DNA of 64,000 bases from Polaromonas sp. YR568 (GCF_900116715.1 NZ_FPBM01000006.1:186001-250000); one strand, 5' to 3'; shown: positions 1-8,008, counted from the stretch's first letter. The notes: generated by a model not told the origin, from the sequence alone. Made by a program: numbers and translations.

Positions 1-34
1 CTCACCCAGCGGGCCTGAAACCGGCCCGGTCAAG

Positions 35-544
35 ATGAACCTTGACGAGCGCATGGAGTTCCGGCGCGAGATGTTGTATGAGGCGATACGGGTGACCATG
101 CAGGCGCACGGAATCCTGTCGGCGAGCTACAAGTTCCGCGTGGTGCGAAACGACAAGCGGGGCCACCAGTACCTGGTGCTGGTGGACCTTTCAACCGACT
201 TCCTGCACAACCGCGAAGGCAGCCCCGAGCGGCTGGTAGCGCTGGGTGCGGCCATCCAGAAAAATGCCGCCACGCGTTACCACCTGCTGGTCAGCGGTGT
301 GTACTGGCAGGTCAATGAGCAGATCCAGGGTTTCGAGGCCAGCCGGCCGGGCGCGCTGCGCGGCGGGCATGACCCGGCTGCGCCGCCGCAGTCGGTGCAG
401 CGCCGCGAGCGGGCTACCGCGGAAGAGCTCGCCGCCTTCGAAGCCGCCTGGGAAAAGGGGCGGTCGCTGCAAATCGGCGACCGCGTCTATTCGTCCGACC
501 TGATGCCGCTGGAGCCGGACTCGCACAAAGACGACAGCCGGTGA
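35..544 (+). CDS. hypothetical protein
   Basis: A 169-residue soluble protein that I do not recognise. It has no signal peptide and no membrane segment. The N-terminal half (about residues 1-95) looks like a compact alpha/beta domain rich in R, K and D; the C-terminal half is Pro/Arg/Glu-rich and probably flexible. The frame stays open upstream to the window edge, so the true start may lie outside; ATG 35 is simply the first one seen. The coding character (GC-rich third positions) is that of a real gene. The next gene lies 363 bp downstream on the same strand and is unlikely to be co-transcribed because of the long spacer. Confidence 0.7.
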   Translation: MNLDERMEFRREMLYEAIRVTMQAHGILSASYKFRVVRNDKRGHQYLVLVDLSTDFLHNREGSPERLVALGAAIQKNAATRYHLLVSGVYWQVNEQIQGFEASRPGALRGGHDPAAPPQSVQRRERATAEELAAFEAAWEKGRSLQIGDRVYSSDLMPLEPDSHKDDSR

Positions 545-907
545 TAAAGCGCCGTCAATGGCGCTTACTTTTTCCTCCGGTATCGACACGCCGAAAAAAT
601 AAAATTGCCGGCGCAAGCCCCGCACAAAGCCAGCGCCAGGTAAGCCCCGGGTAAGGCTTGTGCACGGGCCAGTAAGTCCCAGGTAAGCGCGTCGTAAGAA
701 CGAAGACAGAAAGAAAAATAAAGAAGAAAGCGCGCCAGAAAAAAGCGCCAACGAAAACATGCGCGCAAACGCACAAGCGTGCGCACACAAGCATCGTCTG
801 CGCAGAACCTGTTTAATTTTTTCTTACCGTCAGACCACTGTCAGCGTGCTCAACCACAGTCCGGCTAGCCAAAAAGTAGTCATATCGTTTTGTGGGAGAC
901 AGCTGAA
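545..907. other. 363-bp intergenic region
   Basis: No convincing gene is seen. The stretch contains a phased GTAAG array (640-698, listed separately), then a purine-rich A-tract block (about 699-755) and a GCGCA/TGCGC imperfect dyad near 760-785. The minus-strand open frames here have no plausible protein character. It is most likely the regulatory region of the receptor gene that starts at 908. Confidence 0.6.
640..698 (+). promoter_or_regulatory. array of five GTAAG half-sites on 11-bp phase
   Basis: GTAAG occurs exactly at 640, 651, 672, 683 and 694. The intervals are 11, 21, 11 and 11 bp, so one near-unit (GCACG at 662) fills the gap. Direct repeats on one helical face at 11 bp are the usual signature of OmpR/PhoB-family response regulator sites. 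The array lies about 210 bp upstream of the receptor gene start at 908. The spacing is seen directly; the regulator is unknown. Confidence 0.5.
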
Positions 908-2065
908 ATGAGTGAGTCAAAAAAGCGCGGAAGCGGCCGTCGTGTGGCCGCATTCCTGCTGGCATCGTTGTGTGCCGTCGGTGGAAATTTGCATGCGCAA
1001 TCTGGCCTCTTGCCTGACCAGATCGTGCTCGGCCATTCGGCCGACCTGAGCGGCCCGCTGGCCGATCTGGGCAAGGAAATCCTCAAGGGCGCGAAGCTGT
1101 ATTTCGACAGCCTCAACAGCAGCGGCGGTGTGCATGGACGCAAGGTCAGGCTGATCGTCAAGGACGACGCCTATGACGTCACACGCAGCGTCGACAACAT
1201 CAATGACTACCTGAAGAACGACGAAGTGTTCGCCCTCTTCGGCACTTTCGGCACGCCCAATAACGAGGCGCTGATTCCGCTGGCGCAAAAAGCCGGCCTG
1301 CCGGTGATTGCACCCTATACCGGCGCGATGTCGGTGCGCGGCCGCGACTCGCGCGGTGTGTTCAACATCCGCGCCAGCTATGCCGAAGAAACCGAAAAAC
1401 TTGTCGAGCACCTGGTGACGCTGAACATGAACAAGCTGGCCGTCATCCACCAGGACAACGCCTTCGGCCGCGAGGTGCTCAACGCCGCCGTGGCGGCGCT
1501 GCAAAGGCGAGGGCTCAAGCCCGTTGTCGTCGCGTCCGTGCAGAACGACGCCACCGACGCCCCTGCCGCCAGCGCCAAAGTGGTGGCCGCCGCGCCTGAA
1601 GCGGTGCTGCTGGGCCTGGCAGGCAAGCCGACGATAGCCACCATACGCAGCCTGAGCCAGCGCCAGCGCGGCCTGGCGCTGTATGCGCCGTCGGTGCTGG
1701 CGGCGCCGGCCAACCTGCGCGCACTGGGCAACGACGCCGCCGGTGTTGCAGTCACGCAGATTGTTCCCTTCCCCTTGAACAGCACGGCGCCGGTGGTGCG
1801 CGAATACCAGAACGCCGCCACGGCCGCCGGTGAAAAAGAATTCACCCACCTGGGGCTGGAAGGTTTCATCAATGCCAAGGTGGCCGCCGAAGGCCTGCGC
1901 CGCGCGGGCCGCAACCTGACACGCGCCAACTATGTGGCCGCGATGGACAACCTGCGCAAATACGACGTGGGCGGCATGGAGATCAGCTTCGGCCAGGGCG
2001 CGGCCAGCGGCGCGCGCTTTGTGGACCTCACCATGATCAATGCACAAGGCAAGTTGATTCATTAA
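908..2065 (+). CDS. ABC transporter substrate-binding protein (Peripla_BP_6 / LivK type)
   Basis: A periplasmic receptor of the branched-chain amino-acid / amide / aromatic-compound class, 385 residues. An N-terminal signal peptide ends near residue 30 (hydrophobic AAFLLASLCAV then HAQ). The mature protein opens with the family hallmark I-V-L-G-H-S-x-D-L-S-G-P and runs through a full type I periplasmic binding fold. ATG 908 is chosen over the in-frame TTG at 890 because GGGAGA (894-899) sits 8 nt upstream. No permease or ATPase gene is adjacent, so this is an orphan receptor; such receptors are common in Burkholderiales and can also act as sensor inputs. The ligand cannot be read from the sequence. 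Confidence 0.88.
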   Translation: MSESKKRGSGRRVAAFLLASLCAVGGNLHAQSGLLPDQIVLGHSADLSGPLADLGKEILKGAKLYFDSLNSSGGVHGRKVRLIVKDDAYDVTRSVDNINDYLKNDEVFALFGTFGTPNNEALIPLAQKAGLPVIAPYTGAMSVRGRDSRGVFNIRASYAEETEKLVEHLVTLNMNKLAVIHQDNAFGREVLNAAVAALQRRGLKPVVVASVQNDATDAPAASAKVVAAAPEAVLLGLAGKPTIATIRSLSQRQRGLALYAPSVLAAPANLRALGNDAAGVAVTQIVPFPLNSTAPVVREYQNAATAAGEKEFTHLGLEGFINAKVAAEGLRRAGRNLTRANYVAAMDNLRKYDVGGMEISFGQGAASGARFVDLTMINAQGKLIH

Positions 2066-2067
2066 CC

Positions 2068-2376
2068 ATGGGCCTCACCCACCAGCCGGAGAGCCGCATG
2101 CCTTACACCATCACTTCCAAAGGCCGTGCAGTGCTGCGCAGCGCCACGTTCTGGGGTTTGTCCAGCCACTTGCAGGCCTTGCTGGCGTTTTGCGATCCAC
2201 GCGTGAGCCTGGAAGACCTGCGCCAGTTCATGCCGCCGGTGTCGCTGCAAAACGCCTTGTTCGCGCTGCAGGAGCTGGAGCTGATCGACGGCCCGCCCAC
2301 GCCCGTGCCCGCTGCCCTGGCGCCATACCGCAGTTGCCTGGTGGAGGCCGGGGTCATGCACACGGTCCCGGCCTGA
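2068..2376 (+). CDS. hypothetical protein, small
   Basis: A 102-residue protein of unknown function; ATG 2098 (giving 92 residues beginning MPYTITSKGR) is an equally good start. Residues about 15-75 are helix-rich with the spacing of a small winged-helix domain (S-L-E-D-L-R-Q-F then S-L-Q-N-A-L-F-A-L-Q-E-L-E-L-I), but this resemblance is weak. It begins 2 bp after the receptor gene stop, so it is probably co-transcribed with it, and it converges on the cupredoxin gene with only 4 bp between the stops. Confidence 0.55.
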   Translation: MGLTHQPESRMPYTITSKGRAVLRSATFWGLSSHLQALLAFCDPRVSLEDLRQFMPPVSLQNALFALQELELIDGPPTPVPAALAPYRSCLVEAGVMHTVPA

Positions 2377-2380
2377 ATAC

Positions 2381-3049
2381 TTAAGATCTCCGCCGCCGCG
2401 GCACCACAGTGAGCTGCATCACGTTTTTGGCCAGCACCGCGCCCACTGTCACCTGTTGCGGCGCAATGTCGATCAACTGGTCGGCCTGCCACACCTTGAT
2501 CTGGGCCGCGCCCTCGGGCAGGTCCTCAAAGGTTGCAACGCCTTCCGAACTGGTTTTGGCCGCCCAGGGGGATTCGCTCGCATAGATATAGCCACGCATC
2601 GAACCGTGGATAAAGCAGCCCAGCAAAGTGGCGCCGACCACACCGGCTTTGTTCAGCGTGATTTCGGTGGACTTGCCGGGTTTGCCCTCGGTCTTGCCTT
2701 CGAGCCGCAACTCAAACCCGGCATTCGACGCGCTGAACTGGCCCATGCCGGCCGGCGAACTGCGCACATGGTGGTCCCACGGGTCGTTGTTGACGAAATT
2801 CACCTTCGCGCCCACGGGCACCACCGTGACTGCCGGGATGAACTGCATCTTTTCCTGGTTGATGGTCGCCTGCGCCGCCAGCGGCGTTTTCGGTACGGCG
2901 TTTTTGTTGGCGGGCGTCACGATCACCACGGCGTCCTGCACGGGCTTGCCGTCCTTGTCGATCACCGACACCACAAGGTTGCCCGCGTGGGCCGCTGCAC
3001 CCAACAGCAGCAGCGCTGAAATTGTTGTGAGTTGCGTCAGTGCTTTCAT
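2381..3049 (-). CDS. exported plastocyanin-like cupredoxin (methylamine-utilisation-like)
   Basis: A 222-residue exported protein. A signal peptide covers residues 1-22 (ALLLLGAAAHAG). The mature part has a cupredoxin-type beta sandwich with a candidate type 1 copper site: His93/His94 in W-D-H-H-V-R-S and a C-F-I-H-G-S-M loop giving Cys145, His148 and Met151. A C-terminal beta domain follows (F-E-D-L-P-E-G), and the tail is very basic (RRRR). Annotated relatives are often called methylamine utilisation proteins, but no methylamine genes are present here. It is the last gene of a three-gene operon with the haemoglobin and DUF3034 genes; its ATG overlaps the haemoglobin stop (ATGA). Likely role: periplasmic electron carrier or copper protein. 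Confidence 0.82.
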   Translation of the reverse strand: MKALTQLTTISALLLLGAAAHAGNLVVSVIDKDGKPVQDAVVIVTPANKNAVPKTPLAAQATINQEKMQFIPAVTVVPVGAKVNFVNNDPWDHHVRSSPAGMGQFSASNAGFELRLEGKTEGKPGKSTEITLNKAGVVGATLLGCFIHGSMRGYIYASESPWAAKTSSEGVATFEDLPEGAAQIKVWQADQLIDIAPQQVTVGAVLAKNVMQLTVVPRRRRS

Positions 3050-3504
3050 GGCTTGGCTGCCGTTTCAGGCGGCGTGATGATGTCGCGGTTCATGGGTGCC
3101 AGCAGCGCCAGCATTTCGTTTTGGCGGCGAAACGGAATGCCCTTGGCGTCCATGCTTTGCTGCAGCACTTCCACCAGCGCATGGAAATCGGACTTTTTGA
3201 TCTCCAGGTTGGCGTGCGAACTTTTCATGTCGGCGCCCTTGTATACGCAGGGGCCGCCGCTCAGTGAGCAAAGCTGGTCAACGAGCTGTTCCTTCACGCG
3301 CTGCTGGTTGGCGGGCTTGAAGTGCGGGCCGGTGCGCGGGTCGGCCAGCAGGCGCTCCATGAAGTCGTCCATCAGCGCGACCAGGCCGGCTTTTTCACCA
3401 AAGGCTTTGTAGAGCTGGTCGTTCTGCGGGGCTGTCTGGGCAAATGCAGATCCGGCCATCAGCAGGCCTGCGGCGAGGACTAAAGAAACAAAAGGGTTTT
3501 TCAT
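3046..3504 (-). CDS. exported group 1 truncated haemoglobin
   Basis: 152 residues: a signal peptide (residues 1-22, cleavage near AFA-Q) followed by a 2-on-2 globin of about 120 residues. Family marks are L-Y-x-x-F-G near 31-36, the F-M-E-R-L-L-A-D-P-R-T-x-x-x-F block near 48-62 and the M-K-x-x-H-x-x-L-x-I segment, which places the proximal haem ligand at His97. Truncated haemoglobins are normally cytoplasmic, so the signal peptide is unusual. Placement in an operon with an exported cupredoxin and an outer-membrane-like protein argues that it works in the periplasm, perhaps in O2/NO chemistry or redox sensing. Function beyond haem binding is inference. Confidence 0.86.
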   Translation of the reverse strand: MKNPFVSLVLAAGLLMAGSAFAQTAPQNDQLYKAFGEKAGLVALMDDFMERLLADPRTGPHFKPANQQRVKEQLVDQLCSLSGGPCVYKGADMKSSHANLEIKKSDFHALVEVLQQSMDAKGIPFRRQNEMLALLAPMNRDIITPPETAAKP

Positions 3505-3534
3505 GACGGTTCCTTGAAAAATGAGTGAAGGTTT

Positions 3535-4455
3535 TTAGAAGGCGACCTGGGCCGACACGTAGTAACCGGTCTGCTTGCGGTTGACGGTGGTGGCCGGAAC
3601 GATCACGCCCAGGTCCACATAGGCCAGCGTGAGCGAGAAGTTTTTCGACGGCGCCCAGGCAATGAAGATGTCCTTCCAGTCCTCCGAGCGCAGGCCGTTG
3701 CCCAGGCCGGCGGCGCGGCCCGCGCCCTCGAGCTTGTTGCGCATGAAGCGGTATTCAGCGCCTATGGCAATGTTCTTGCTCAGCAGGTAGGCGATGGAGA
3801 ACTCGGGCTGCAGCGTGTACTTGTCTTCGTTGCCGCCCAGCGTGGCGCCGTAGCCCAGCAGGCCGTTCTGGTTGGCCTTGGTGGCGCGCAATGTGCCGTT
3901 GAGCAGCAGGCTCTGGCTCAGGAAGAGTTTGGTTGCGCTGACATACACATCCACGCCGTGGCGTTTGGCGCCCAGTGCATCGAGCGTAGGGTTCAGCCCG
4001 GTGGAGCCCAGCGTTTTGTATTGAACACCCACCGCCACTTGCGGCATCAAGGTATCGCTGTCCAGAATCGCATCGCCCAGCACGCGCACCTTGGCGCCCA
4101 CGATGGTCTGCTTCAGGTGCAAGCCCGGCAGGCCCAACGCCACGCCGGTGCCGCGGGTGTTGAAGTCCTGCTGTGCGATTGAGAGCTCATAGCGGTCGTG
4201 GATGCCAACCGCCGCGCCGTAAATATTCAGGCCGTAGTCGTTGGTGCCCACATGGGTGACATAGGCCGAGCCACCGATTTCGTCCGCCGTGGCGTTGCTG
4301 CCGATCACCGCCCAGGGCGTCAGGCCCCCGCCGGCCGAGCCTTCAATGGTGCTGACGCCGCCTGTCAGGAGCAGTTTGCCGGTGTCGGCCTGGGCGCCGG
4401 CGGCCAGGAAGAGACTGGCCATCAGGGCGAGGGGGTAGGGGAGTAGTTTGTGCAT
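3535..4455 (-). CDS. DUF3034 family exported protein
   Basis: 306 residues with a signal peptide (1-23, cleaved at AQA-D). The mature N-terminus T-G-K-L-L-L-T-G-G-V-S followed by E-G-S-A-G-G-G-L-T-P-W is the DUF3034 signature. The body consists of alternating hydrophobic beta strands with Gly/Asn turns and ends in an aromatic Phe (V-A-F), as in outer-membrane beta-barrels, so an outer-membrane location is likely. It is the first gene of the operon with the exported haemoglobin (30-bp gap) and the cupredoxin. No biochemical function is established for the family as far as I know. Confidence 0.85.
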   Translation of the reverse strand: MHKLLPYPLALMASLFLAAGAQADTGKLLLTGGVSTIEGSAGGGLTPWAVIGSNATADEIGGSAYVTHVGTNDYGLNIYGAAVGIHDRYELSIAQQDFNTRGTGVALGLPGLHLKQTIVGAKVRVLGDAILDSDTLMPQVAVGVQYKTLGSTGLNPTLDALGAKRHGVDVYVSATKLFLSQSLLLNGTLRATKANQNGLLGYGATLGGNEDKYTLQPEFSIAYLLSKNIAIGAEYRFMRNKLEGAGRAAGLGNGLRSEDWKDIFIAWAPSKNFSLTLAYVDLGVIVPATTVNRKQTGYYVSAQVAF

Positions 4456-4659
4456 GGTTGGGGGTGGGGTTGTTGTTGGAAATGGGACGGATTGGGGTGG
4501 GAATGTAAATAAATGTGTACTTATCAGTTTGGAATACGGGGGGGAGGGGGGAGTGGATTCAACTTTTTTGGGAATTTGCTGGCTGTGGTGGTTGTTCTGG
4601 TTTTGTGCTTCTTGCTAAGGGCGGTGAGGCTGGTCTTGCTCCGGCCTCTCGCGCTCTTT

Positions 4660-5155
4660 GCTGAGGGCGGCTGGCCGGGGGTGGCCCGGCGGCCAGTAAC
4701 TTTCTTTTGCTTCGCCAAAAGAAAGTCACCAAAGAAAAGGCGACCCGCAGTCTGGGTCCCTACGCTTCGCTTCGGGCAACCTGCGGTGCTCGAGCCAAGC
4801 GGGGTCAAAAAATCGGGAACGGGGGACAAATACCAACAAGGACTCGCCGTGGCGAGTCCTTGTTTCTTCTGGTATTCGGGTTTCTGTCTTCGGCTGTTTG
4901 GTATTCGGTATTGGTATTCCTTCCCCCACCCCCTTCTGTATGCGCCGAGGAGCGGAGGGCCAGACGGATAAGGGCAAAAACTTGTTTGAGCCGAAGGCGA
5001 GTTGTTTTTGACCCCGGCTGGACCGAGCACCGCAGGCTGCCCGTAGCGAAGCGGAGGGACGCAGACAGTAGGGTCGCCTTTCTTTTGCTTACTTTTCTTT
5101 GGCGAAGCAAAGAAAAGTGAGTTGCCGCCGGGCAACCCCCGGCCAGCAGCCTCAG
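4660..5155. repeat. composite inverted repeat, arms about 150 bp
   Basis: Left arm 4660-4815 and right arm 4999-5155 are inverted, imperfect copies of one element. Each arm has its own internal palindrome: CTTTCTTTTGCTTCGCC at about 4700 pairs with AAAGAAAG, and ACTTTTCTTTGCTTCGCC is seen in the reverse complement of the right arm. Shared blocks include GGCGACCC, the GTCCCT-n-CGCTTCGCT core, CCTGCGGTGCTCG and GGGGTCAAAAA. The arms flank about 185 bp with a perfect hairpin at 4835-4864. No transposase is present. I recognise this as a dispersed extragenic element of Comamonadaceae rather than an insertion sequence. Confidence 0.8.
4835..4864. repeat. perfect 14-bp hairpin between the repeat arms
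   Basis: AACAAGGACTCGCC (4835-4848) is followed by a GT loop and its exact reverse complement (4851-4864), then a short T-rich run. It could act as a terminator-like stem, but it lies in the middle of the composite repeat and is followed by several GGTATTC direct repeats (4871, 4900, 4912), so it is more likely part of the mobile element structure. Confidence 0.7.
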
Positions 5156-5248
5156 CAAAAAGCACAAACAAAAAATCAGAAACAACCTGCATCCACATGC
5201 CGCTCGCCCGCGTATCTCCCACAACACCTTCAACAACGAGATGGATGA

Positions 5249-5686
5249 ATGCCCGTTTTCTCTCCACCCAAGGCCCCAAGCCTGTTAACCAAAATCCTCT
5301 ACACAACATTTCTATTGGCCGCTGGCAGCGCTGCCGCTCCGCTAAACGCCCAACCAGCCCCCGCCCGCGAATGGACCAGCCCGCCACCGGGCGACACCGT
5401 GCGAGGTATGGCGCTCTACCAGGAGCGCTGCACCGCCTGCCACGCCATCGACAGCAACAAGATAGGCCCAGCCCATCGCGGTGTGATGGGCCGGCGTGTG
5501 GGCGGCCTGCCGGGCTACAAATATTCGGATGAGCTGGCGCGCTCACGCCTGCGCTGGACGCCGCAAACCCTCAACACCTGGCTGCAGGATCCAGAAGAGC
5601 TGGTGCCCGGGCAGCGCATGGGTTTTCAGGTGGAAAGTGCCCAGGAGCGGGCCGACCTGATCGCCTACCTGGCGACGCTGAAATAA
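5249..5686 (+). CDS. exported monohaem cytochrome c
   Basis: 145 residues. An N-terminal signal peptide (hydrophobic ILYTTFLLAAGSAAA) ends near residue 35. The class I haem motif CTACH is at residues 61-65 with the typical preceding G-M-A-L-Y-Q-E-R-C, and the likely sixth ligand is Met124 in G-Q-R-M-G-F. The R-x-G-G-L-P-G-Y-K-Y-S block is typical of small cytochromes of the c2/c550 type. It functions as a periplasmic electron carrier. Two further ATGs lie just upstream (5241, 5245) but in other frames. It is followed after 26 bp by the DUF1569 gene on the same strand. Confidence 0.9.
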   Translation: MPVFSPPKAPSLLTKILYTTFLLAAGSAAAPLNAQPAPAREWTSPPPGDTVRGMALYQERCTACHAIDSNKIGPAHRGVMGRRVGGLPGYKYSDELARSRLRWTPQTLNTWLQDPEELVPGQRMGFQVESAQERADLIAYLATLK

Positions 5687-5712
5687 GTGAGGCGGCTGCT
5701 ACCATCGCAGCC

Positions 5713-6231
5713 ATGAAACGACGCGACTTTCTTGCCACGACAACATTGGCTTTGACGGGAGGGTTTGCCATGGCCGACCTGCCCAAAGTCCAGTCGCTGG
5801 ATGAGGCCTTGCGCTGGCTGGACAAGGTCGACCATGCGGCCAGCGTCAAAACCACCGGCCAATGGCCGCTGGTGGCCATGCTGGAGCACATGGCGCAAAG
5901 TGTGGAGATGAGCCTGGATGGTTTTCCGCAACCGAAGAGTGCGGTTTTCCAGAACACGGCTGGCGCCGCGGCATTTGCCTTCTTTAAATGGCGCGGGCAG
6001 ATGACGCACAGCCTGAGTGAGCCGATTCCGGGCGCTGCGGTGCTCAGCCGCGAAGGCGACTGGCGGCCCGCGTCGGCCCGCCTGCGTGCGGCCATCGCGC
6101 GCTTCACTGCGTACCAGGGGCCGCTGAAGCCGCACTTTGCCTACGGCGCGCTCAGCAAGGCTGATTTTTCACTGGCGCACACGTTTCATATCGCCAATCA
6201 TCAGGATGAAATCGTTCTGGTGGCGCGCTAA
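5713..6231 (+). CDS. DUF1569 family protein with Tat-type signal
   Basis: 172 residues. The N-terminus K-R-R-D-F-L followed by a hydrophobic stretch and A-M-A is a twin-arginine export signal. The rest matches the DUF1569 family, a DinB-like four-helix fold, with W-P-L-V-A-M-L-E-H-M-A and the late H-T-F-H-I-A-N-H block supplying potential metal-binding histidines. The substrate is unknown. The gene lies 26 bp after the cytochrome c gene, so the two may form a transcription unit, and it converges on dinB. Confidence 0.8.
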   Translation: MKRRDFLATTTLALTGGFAMADLPKVQSLDEALRWLDKVDHAASVKTTGQWPLVAMLEHMAQSVEMSLDGFPQPKSAVFQNTAGAAAFAFFKWRGQMTHSLSEPIPGAAVLSREGDWRPASARLRAAIARFTAYQGPLKPHFAYGALSKADFSLAHTFHIANHQDEIVLVAR

Positions 6232-6249
6232 CAGCGCGGTGATATTGAG

Positions 6250-7506
6250 TTAGAACAACTGGTCGGTTGTCATCTCTTCAGACACTGCGTGCCCATATTC
6301 AGCCGGGTCTGCAGGCGATTTTTGATCCGCACCCTCTTCGCCGGCTTTAACCAGGGTTGAGGCCCGCACCCCCAGCAGGCGCAGCTTTTTCTCCAGCGGC
6401 ACACGCTTGAGGCACAGCCCCGCAATCCTGCGGATCGTCGGGCCGTCGGAGGTATAGGTCTGCGCCGTCTGGTCGCGTGTGGCGATCTTGAAATCGTCAT
6501 AACGCAGCTTGATACCAATCGTTTTGGCCACATAACCTTTGCGCTGCAGGTCCTCGCCCAGGCGCAGGCACAGGTCGGTGAAGATGGCGCCCAGCTCGGC
6601 CTTGTTGCGCACCGCGTGCAGGTCGCGGTCAAACGTGGTTTCGCGGCTCATGCTCACCGGCTCGCTCTCGGTCACGACCGGGCGGTCGTCGCGGCCCCAG
6701 GCGGCCTCGTGCATCCAGGCGCCTGTGGCCTTGCCGAAGTTGTCGACCAGCCAGCCCGGGTCTTGCGCGGCCAGCTCGCCGATGGTGTGCACATGCAACT
6801 TGGCCAGCTTCTCGCCGGCCTTGGGGCCTATGCCGTTGATTTTTCGCACATGCAGCGGCCAGATTTTTTCCTGCAGGTCCGACTCGTAAATGACGGAAAT
6901 GCCGTTGGGCTTGTTGAACTCGCTCGCCATCTTGGCCAGCAGTTTGTTGGGCGCCACGCCGACCGAGCAGGTCAGGCCCGTCTTTTCAAAAATCGCTTTC
7001 TGGATCAGCCGCGCCAGCACGCGCCCGCCTTCGCGCTGGCCGCCGGGCACATCGGTGAAGTCGATGTAGACCTCGTCCACACCGCGGTCCTGCATCAGCG
7101 GCGCGATGTCGGTGATGGTGCTTTTGAAGAGCTGCGAGTACTTGCGGATCTCGGCAAAATCCACCGGCAACACGATGGCCTGCGGGCACAGCTTGGCCGC
7201 CTTCATCATGCCCATGGCCGAGCCCACACCGAACTGCCGCGCCGCATAGGTGGCCGTAGTGATGACGCCGCGGCCCACATAATCTTTAAGCAGCGGAAAG
7301 CTTTCGACCGGGATAAAACGCAGCGGCCGCTCGCCCTGCGCGGCGCGCAGTTCTTCATCCACCTTGCGCCAGCCACCGCCTATGACCACCGGCAAGCCCT
7401 TCAGTTGCGGATAGCGCAGCAGCTCAACGGACGCAAAAAAAGCGTCCATGTCGAGATGGGCAATACGGCGGATGTGGGGCGGGGTGGAAGGGGGCAGGTC
7501 GCTCAC
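6250..7506 (-). CDS. dinB: DNA polymerase IV (Y family)
   Basis: Error-prone translesion polymerase. The palm signature H-L-D-M-D-A-F-F-A-S-V-E is at the N-terminus, the second catalytic pair is in R-G-V-D-E-V-Y-I-D-F, and the helix-hairpin-helix I-N-G-I-G-P-K-A-G-E-K-L and a little-finger domain follow. Starting at GTG 7506 gives 418 residues, slightly longer than E. coli DinB (351) because of a C-terminal tail rich in acidic residues. The frame is open further upstream to GTG 7587, but that extension has no family similarity. A classical LexA box was not seen upstream, so SOS control is not supported by the sequence. Confidence 0.93.
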   Translation of the reverse strand: MSDLPPSTPPHIRRIAHLDMDAFFASVELLRYPQLKGLPVVIGGGWRKVDEELRAAQGERPLRFIPVESFPLLKDYVGRGVITTATYAARQFGVGSAMGMMKAAKLCPQAIVLPVDFAEIRKYSQLFKSTITDIAPLMQDRGVDEVYIDFTDVPGGQREGGRVLARLIQKAIFEKTGLTCSVGVAPNKLLAKMASEFNKPNGISVIYESDLQEKIWPLHVRKINGIGPKAGEKLAKLHVHTIGELAAQDPGWLVDNFGKATGAWMHEAAWGRDDRPVVTESEPVSMSRETTFDRDLHAVRNKAELGAIFTDLCLRLGEDLQRKGYVAKTIGIKLRYDDFKIATRDQTAQTYTSDGPTIRRIAGLCLKRVPLEKKLRLLGVRASTLVKAGEEGADQKSPADPAEYGHAVSEEMTTDQLF

Positions 7507-7621
7507 CCGGCAAGCATAGCAATTGCTTGCACCTTCCGCGCGCAAGCGACGGTATAGTCCCGGCACCTGGCCCTGCCCACCCGACACGATTTGGCCCTAT
7601 TTGCTTTGAAAGGAACTGACC

Positions 7622-8008
7622 ATGCGCTTCAAAGGACATCTGCGTTTTGCCATCACCGCCTTGTTTCTCGCTGGCAGTGCCGGCGCCTTTGCGCAAGACA
7701 AAGCCTGCCTGATGGAAGGCAGCTTCAGCATTGCCGGGCAAAAAACCGAGATCAAGGACTGCCTGCAAAACGGCGGTGTGCCCACGGCGCAGTTCAAGGA
7801 AACCTGCACCGGCCTGGCACAGACAGCCGCCGCCATGGGCGGGCCGCCTGCCAAGGTGACTTATATGGGCGCCTGCCCGGCACAGGCGCAGGGTTCGTGC
7901 GAAGGTTTCTTCGGCAAACCCATGACCAGCTATTACTACAAGCGCGAGCCGCAAACGCTGGGGCAAGTCAAAAGCAGCTGCATTGCGCAAGGCGGCAAAT
8001 GGAAGTGA
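7622..8008 (+). CDS. hypothetical exported Cys-rich protein
   Basis: 128 residues starting at ATG 7622 with AAAGGAA 8-14 nt upstream. A clean signal peptide ends at A-F-A-Q (residue about 24). The mature protein is about 104 residues with seven cysteines, suggesting a disulfide-stabilised periplasmic fold. No family is recognised. The start region is divergent from dinB. A TATAGT hexamer at 7553-7558 is a candidate -10 element. Confidence 0.72.
   Translation: MRFKGHLRFAITALFLAGSAGAFAQDKACLMEGSFSIAGQKTEIKDCLQNGGVPTAQFKETCTGLAQTAAAMGGPPAKVTYMGACPAQAQGSCEGFFGKPMTSYYYKREPQTLGQVKSSCIAQGGKWK

Larger units (their letters stand above)
4456..5248. other. 793-bp intergenic region filled by a composite repeat
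   Basis: This gap separates the divergent DUF3034 and cytochrome c genes. The first part (4456-4600) is G/T-rich on the plus strand and should hold the DUF3034 promoter. Most of the remainder is the long inverted repeat described separately (4660-5155). Several open frames cross it on both strands, but they encode low-complexity translations of the repeat, and I judge none to be a gene. Confidence 0.75.

Noticed and set aside
191..790. Minus-strand open frames in the first kilobase, including a Cys/Arg/Phe-rich membrane-like translation
   Set aside because: They are antisense to the 35-544 gene or lie in the A-rich intergenic stretch, with no family features and no ribosome binding site.
4830..4864. 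Perfect hairpin as a transcription terminator
   Set aside because: No gene ends nearby on either strand and the sequence is embedded in the repeat; it is listed as a repeat hairpin instead.
4524..5546. Long minus-strand open frame of 340 codons across the composite repeat
   Set aside because: Its translation consists of repeat-derived low-complexity sequence and overlaps the start of a clear cytochrome c gene; the inverted arms explain why frames stay open.
7500..7587. LexA/SOS box for dinB
   Set aside because: No CTGT-N8-ACAG-like sequence was found upstream of either possible start.
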